Below are positions 60,401 through 64,000 of a stretch of 64,000 nt of DNA, one piece after another. Source of the stretch: Gymnopus androsaceus JB14 (lineage: Eukaryota; Basidiomycota; Agaricomycetes; Agaricales; Omphalotaceae). Within the stretch, counting starts at the first letter, position 1. Each line of letters starts with the position of its first letter. The notes under the pieces were generated by a model, which searched no databases, was not told the DNA's origin, and saw nothing but the letters and a program-made list of their open reading frames with translations. The stretch covers positions 1 through 64,000 of the forward strand of contig ML769455.1 of NCBI GenBank assembly GCA_009733575.1, read 5' to 3'. A program made the position numbers and the translations under genes.

Positions 60401-60991
60401 GACGAGCGCCTGGGCGGTACATTGAAGGAGGGATCAGATGATGGTTCCTGTAGTAGCGAGGACCGACTGGATTATGGATAGGAAATCTAACTCGGAAAGA
60501 CGTAGTAGAAGACCAATCATCTTTTGTATACCAGGCAGGAAGCTCCTTCAAAGTATCTGGAATGATTGATCTGGAAGGAGGCAAACTGGTGACCGAGTCG
60601 TTCCTCTCAATCTGTTCCAAAGATTCCGTTTCCCTGGCATCTTGCCTGGATTCTGGCTGTTTTTTGGCCAGATTGGAAGCAGACGACGTTGAAGACGGGT
60701 CGAGTGGTGGTTCGGGTTCAGACGGTATTGGCGGAGCTGCGGTTGTGGTTGAACGTTTAAGCGTTTTATTACGCCATATATTTGATTTCCGTTTGGACGC
60801 CTTTCGTTCAAGCAACTCTTGTTTTTCCTTCTTCTCCATTTCCTGATAGAAAGCTTTCAGCATATCAGGCGAAGTGGGTTCCACTTCAGCTTGTGACTGC
60901 TACACAGAATAAGATAAATCCAGCGTCCAAAGGTGAAATTTACAGCAACACTTGCCTCCTCATACGGCTCCGCTGCATTTCGAAAGTCCAT
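57477..60991 (-). CDS. Large disordered protein with TTKPIPLP repeats (several frame breaks)
   Basis: The product would be about 1,100 aa, nearly all low-complexity. Exon 1 (60956-60991) encodes MDFRNAAEPYEE and is followed by a GC-AG intron (60900-60955). A charged helix with MEKKEKQELLERKASKRKSNIWRNKTLKR comes next, then PSSIFSP-like linkers, a KKERRGSILGRLTKRFSV basic block and three repeats of the type PPPPSATTKPIPLP. The C-terminal part is Ser/Arg/Lys/Asp-rich. The frame must shift by one base at 59091-59092, 58728-58730, 58643-58647 and 58337-58338, all in short homopolymers. A structural or scaffold role is a guess; no enzyme domain is present. Confidence 0.6.
60900..60955 (-). other. 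GC-AG intron
   Basis: Donor GCAAGT after GAG-GAG, acceptor TGTGTAG. It is 56 nt long, typical of introns here, and joins YEE to QSQAEVEP in frame. Confidence 0.6.
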
Positions 60992-61238
60992 ACTATGTGG
61001 AGAAGAGTAAAAGGAAAACAGATGTCTGCTGGTCCGGGCTAAGTTGGCCTACGGTACACGTGCTGTCAATGTTAGGTTCTATTCTCAGCCACAACGCGCA
61101 GGAACTGGTCACTTGTCTATTCCTAGACTTGTAGAACAAAATTAAACAAAGTCTTTATTAAAAGCTTGATTTGCTTCTCAGAAATGTACACATCGGAATC
61201 AGATTTGAAAATTTCACAAGTCTTTTTTTCACGCTCTC

Positions 61239-64000
61239 ATGAGTCTGAAAATTCTTCTCCTCGGTTCTGGAGGCAGGGAGCATGCATTGACCTGGAAATT
61301 AGCCCAATCGCCTCTAGTTGAACACATCTATGTCTGTCCGGGAAATGGTGGAACCAGCCAAGAACCAAAAAGCAGCAATCTAAATCTTCCGATAAATGAC
61401 TTTGCTCAGCTCGTAGAATTTGCAGTAAAGAACGATGTCTGTCGCCTTTTTTAATTATTTCCTCGATCTTACTTTGGATTCTATAGATTAATCTCGTCGT
61501 TCCAGGTCCAGAGCAGCCTTTGGTCGATGGTGTCGAACTCTACTTCCGGAAAGGTCAGTCTTGCATATCCCTCAAATGTTCATTCTTGAACCAATTCTTT
61601 TTCTAGTCGGAATTCCCGTGTTCGGACCAAGCCCTTTGGCTGCTAGAATGGAAGGATCCAAAGCATTTTCCAAAGACTTTATGGCTAGACATTCCATCCC
61701 TACTGCCCAATTCCGCGTCTTTCAATCGTCGCAGATCGACGAAGCAATTCAATATGTCAAGTCTTGTGGTCATCAGGTTGTCCTCAAAGCTGATGGTCTC
61801 GCAGCCGGAAAAGGTGTTCTCATCCCGGAAACGCAAGAGGAAGCGATAGCTGGGTTAAAAGACATCTTGGTCGCGAATATTTTCGGCGCTGCAGGTACGC
61901 TTGATTGAACGTGAACATTCTCCACTAGCGCTAATCCTGCTTGCTTAGGCAATGAAGTTGTTGTCGAAGAGCTGTTGACTGGCCCAGAAATATCCGTTCT
62001 CGCCTTTTCCGACGGGTACAGCATCGTTCCTCTTCCCGCTGCTCAAGACCACAAACGCATCGGTGACGGCGACGTCGGTCCCAACACGGGTGGAATGGGT
62101 GCTTATGCTCCTGCACCAGTTGCTTCCCCTACAATCATGAAACGCGTCATGGATGAATCTCTCCGACCTACCATCGACGGCATGCGCAAAGACGGTTTCC
62201 CATTCGTCGGCATGCTCTTTACCGGGTTCATGCTGACTCCAAATGGACCCAAAGTACTAGAATACAATGTCCGTTTCGGAGATCCCGAGACTGAAGCTTT
62301 GATGCTTCTTCTCGACCAAAAGGCTGATTTAGCAGCCATTCCTACTTGTAAGTAACTGGTCATTTTCACTCGATGCACCGATATCTCACTCTCCTTAGGC
62401 TTGTGCAGAACACCGTCTTGACAGCGTATCCATCCCTGTACGAACCGGCGTCGCGGTTTCTGTTGTACTCGCTTCCGCGGGATACCCAGGAAGCTATCCC
62501 AAAGGCAAGAAAATTCAGATTGGGGAAATACCTCCAAGTATGTCCGTAGCTACATCAATTGTCCAGTACTAACCCGATAATACTCAGATGCCGTCGTATT
62601 CCATGCTGGCACAGATTCAAATTCGGGAGAGATCTCCACGGCAGGCGGTCGTGTATTGGTAGCTACGGCTTATTCGTCCACATTAGAAGAGGCCTTGAAG
62701 CTAGCCTACCAAAGCGTAGATCAGGTATCTTTCGAAGGTAAAACATACAGACGAGATATTGGACATCGGTGAGTCTCTAACAATACGTAGTACTTTTTCT
62801 TAACCAATTAATCGCAGAGCATTAAACATCTCCGGTACAAAAAAAGGTCTAACATACGCAGAGGCCGGCGTATCAGTAGACGCAGGCAACTCTCTTGTAG
62901 AAGCTATCAAACCCTACGTGCGATCTACTCGTCGAAAAGGCGCGGATGCCGAGATTGGTGGTTTCGGTGGCGTCTTTGATCTTAAAGCAACAGGATATAC
63001 AGATCCTGTTCTTGTGAGTGGTACGGATGGTGTCGGTACCAAGCTTCGCGTCGCGGTGGATGCTGGAATTCATGATACCGTTGGTATGCGAAAAAATACG
63101 TTTCCAAGTTCTGATTCTCAAACGACTGGATTAAACGCAGGTATCGATTTGGTCGCCATGTCTGTGAACGACCTTCTAGTGCAAGGCGCCGAACCCCTCT
63201 ATTTCCTAGACTACTACGGCTGTAGCAAGCTCGACGTTCCTGTCGCTTCTCAAGTGATCAAGGGTATAGCCGAAGGTTGTCGACAGGCCAACTGTGCATT
63301 GATTGGAGGTGAGACGGCTGAAATGCCAGGAATGTATCAGCCTGGTTAGTGTTTCATTTCGTTCTGGTTTTGACTCGCGTGCCAAACTTTGCTTTAGGGG
63401 ACTACGATCTTGCCGGGTTCGCGGTTGGTGCGGTAGAAAGAACACAGATCTTACCCTCCAACGATATCACCGCCGGTGATGTACTTCTAGGCGTTGCTTC
63501 ATCTGGTCCTTCATTCCAATGGCTTTTCTCTCATCCGAAAAATCCTCGAGACTACGGGCCTGTCTTATTCTGCTCCTTGTCCATGGGACTCTTCGCTCAC
63601 CCTTGGCAGGGCTTTACTAGAGCCTACCGCGATCTACATCAAGCAAGTTCTTCCCGTGGCGCAAGCAGGTCTTATCAAGGGTATGTCACATATCACAGGT
63701 GGAGGGTTCATCGAGAACATCCCTCGCGTACTCCCGCAAGACCTAGGCTGCTCGATCGACGCATCGAGCTGGGAGCTCCCGCCCGTATTTCGTTTTCTCA
63801 TGAAGCAGGGCGGTGTGGAGCCCTTGGAGATGGCAAGGACATTCAATAATGGTATTGGTATGGTCGTTATTACCAGCCCGAACAATGCTTCTGCTGCAGC
63901 GGAGGCCTTGCGCAAGGCAGGGAGTGCAGAGATATATCAGATCGGGGAGGTTACGTCCAAGCCGGGAGTAGCGATGGAGAACATACATGTATGGTCACCG
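61239..64000 (+). CDS. ADE5,7: Bifunctional GARS-AIRS purine enzyme Ade5,7 (5' part)
   Basis: Cytosolic enzyme for steps 2 and 5 of de novo purine synthesis: glycinamide ribonucleotide synthetase (ATP-grasp) and aminoimidazole ribonucleotide synthetase. Nine exons are visible: 61239-61436, 61487-61553, 61607-61894, 61949-62347, 62399-62537, 62588-62768, 62818-63083, 63141-63344 and 63398 to the window edge. GARS motifs are [58 protein letters not shown] and [12 protein letters not shown] motifs are [41 protein letters not shown] and ITGGGF. The frame breaks by one base at 62341-62342 and at 63510-63511. The C-terminus lies beyond the window. Confidence 0.94.

Overview
The window is nuclear DNA of a filamentous basidiomycete, most likely an Agaricomycete. 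The evidence is intron-dense genes (introns of about 45-70 bp with GTRNGT donors and CTAAC/YAG acceptors), tight divergent gene pairs, and gene families typical of mushrooms: a GT61 family with the Agaricomycete domain layout, a 4CL-like ligase, ICMT paralogs, long disordered proteins and an aerolysin-fold protein. No bacterial or organellar features are present.

Layout. (1) 0.5-8.5 kb: a tRNA-Ser(AGA), a frame-broken GT61-like glycosyltransferase, a class I histone deacetylase (HDAC8/HOS1-like) and an aerolysin-like pore-forming protein. (2) 8.5-23.1 kb: a repeat-rich island. A 1.26-kb direct repeat (10.46-11.72 and 14.91-16.16 kb) brackets an ICMT gene and a retroelement endonuclease fragment. 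Inside the second copy sits a 6.2-kb tyrosine-recombinase retrotransposon of the Ngaro/PAT type, with split direct repeats A1...B1-A2-B2. The first copy preserves its empty target site. A 675-bp MITE with 34-bp perfect inverted repeats and an 8-bp target duplication lies 32 bp beyond it. (3) 23.4-27.8 kb: a TPT/SLC35-type transporter, LSM8, a MAT2B/RmlD-like reductase and a small three-exon gene. (4) 28.3-30.6 kb: degenerate, gene-poor sequence. (5) 30.6-64 kb: a dense housekeeping block: a KEN-box disordered protein, SLD2, an F-box/LRR-like protein, RPN5, mitoribosomal mS23 (Rsm25), a peroxisomal-type 4CL-like ligase, MED7, a BCL7-like protein, AFG2/DRG1, GPI16/PIG-T, a zinc-finger-like protein, an Lnt-like membrane CN-hydrolase, two disordered proteins and the start of ADE5,7.

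The housekeeping genes serve unrelated pathways (proteasome lid, Mediator, pre-60S maturation, GPI anchoring, purine synthesis, replication initiation), so the block is not a pathway cluster. Five divergent pairs share short intervals between start codons: LSM8/MAT2B 54 bp, AFG2/GPI16 47 bp, KEN protein/SLD2 102 bp, 4CL/MED7 179 bp, and disordered protein/ADE5,7 247 bp.

A caution for every user of this sequence: single-base length changes, mostly in short homopolymers, break the frame of several conserved and probably essential genes (ADE5,7, AFG2, GPI16) and of several others. This looks more like residual sequence error than biology, so apparent pseudogenes here should be read with that in mind.
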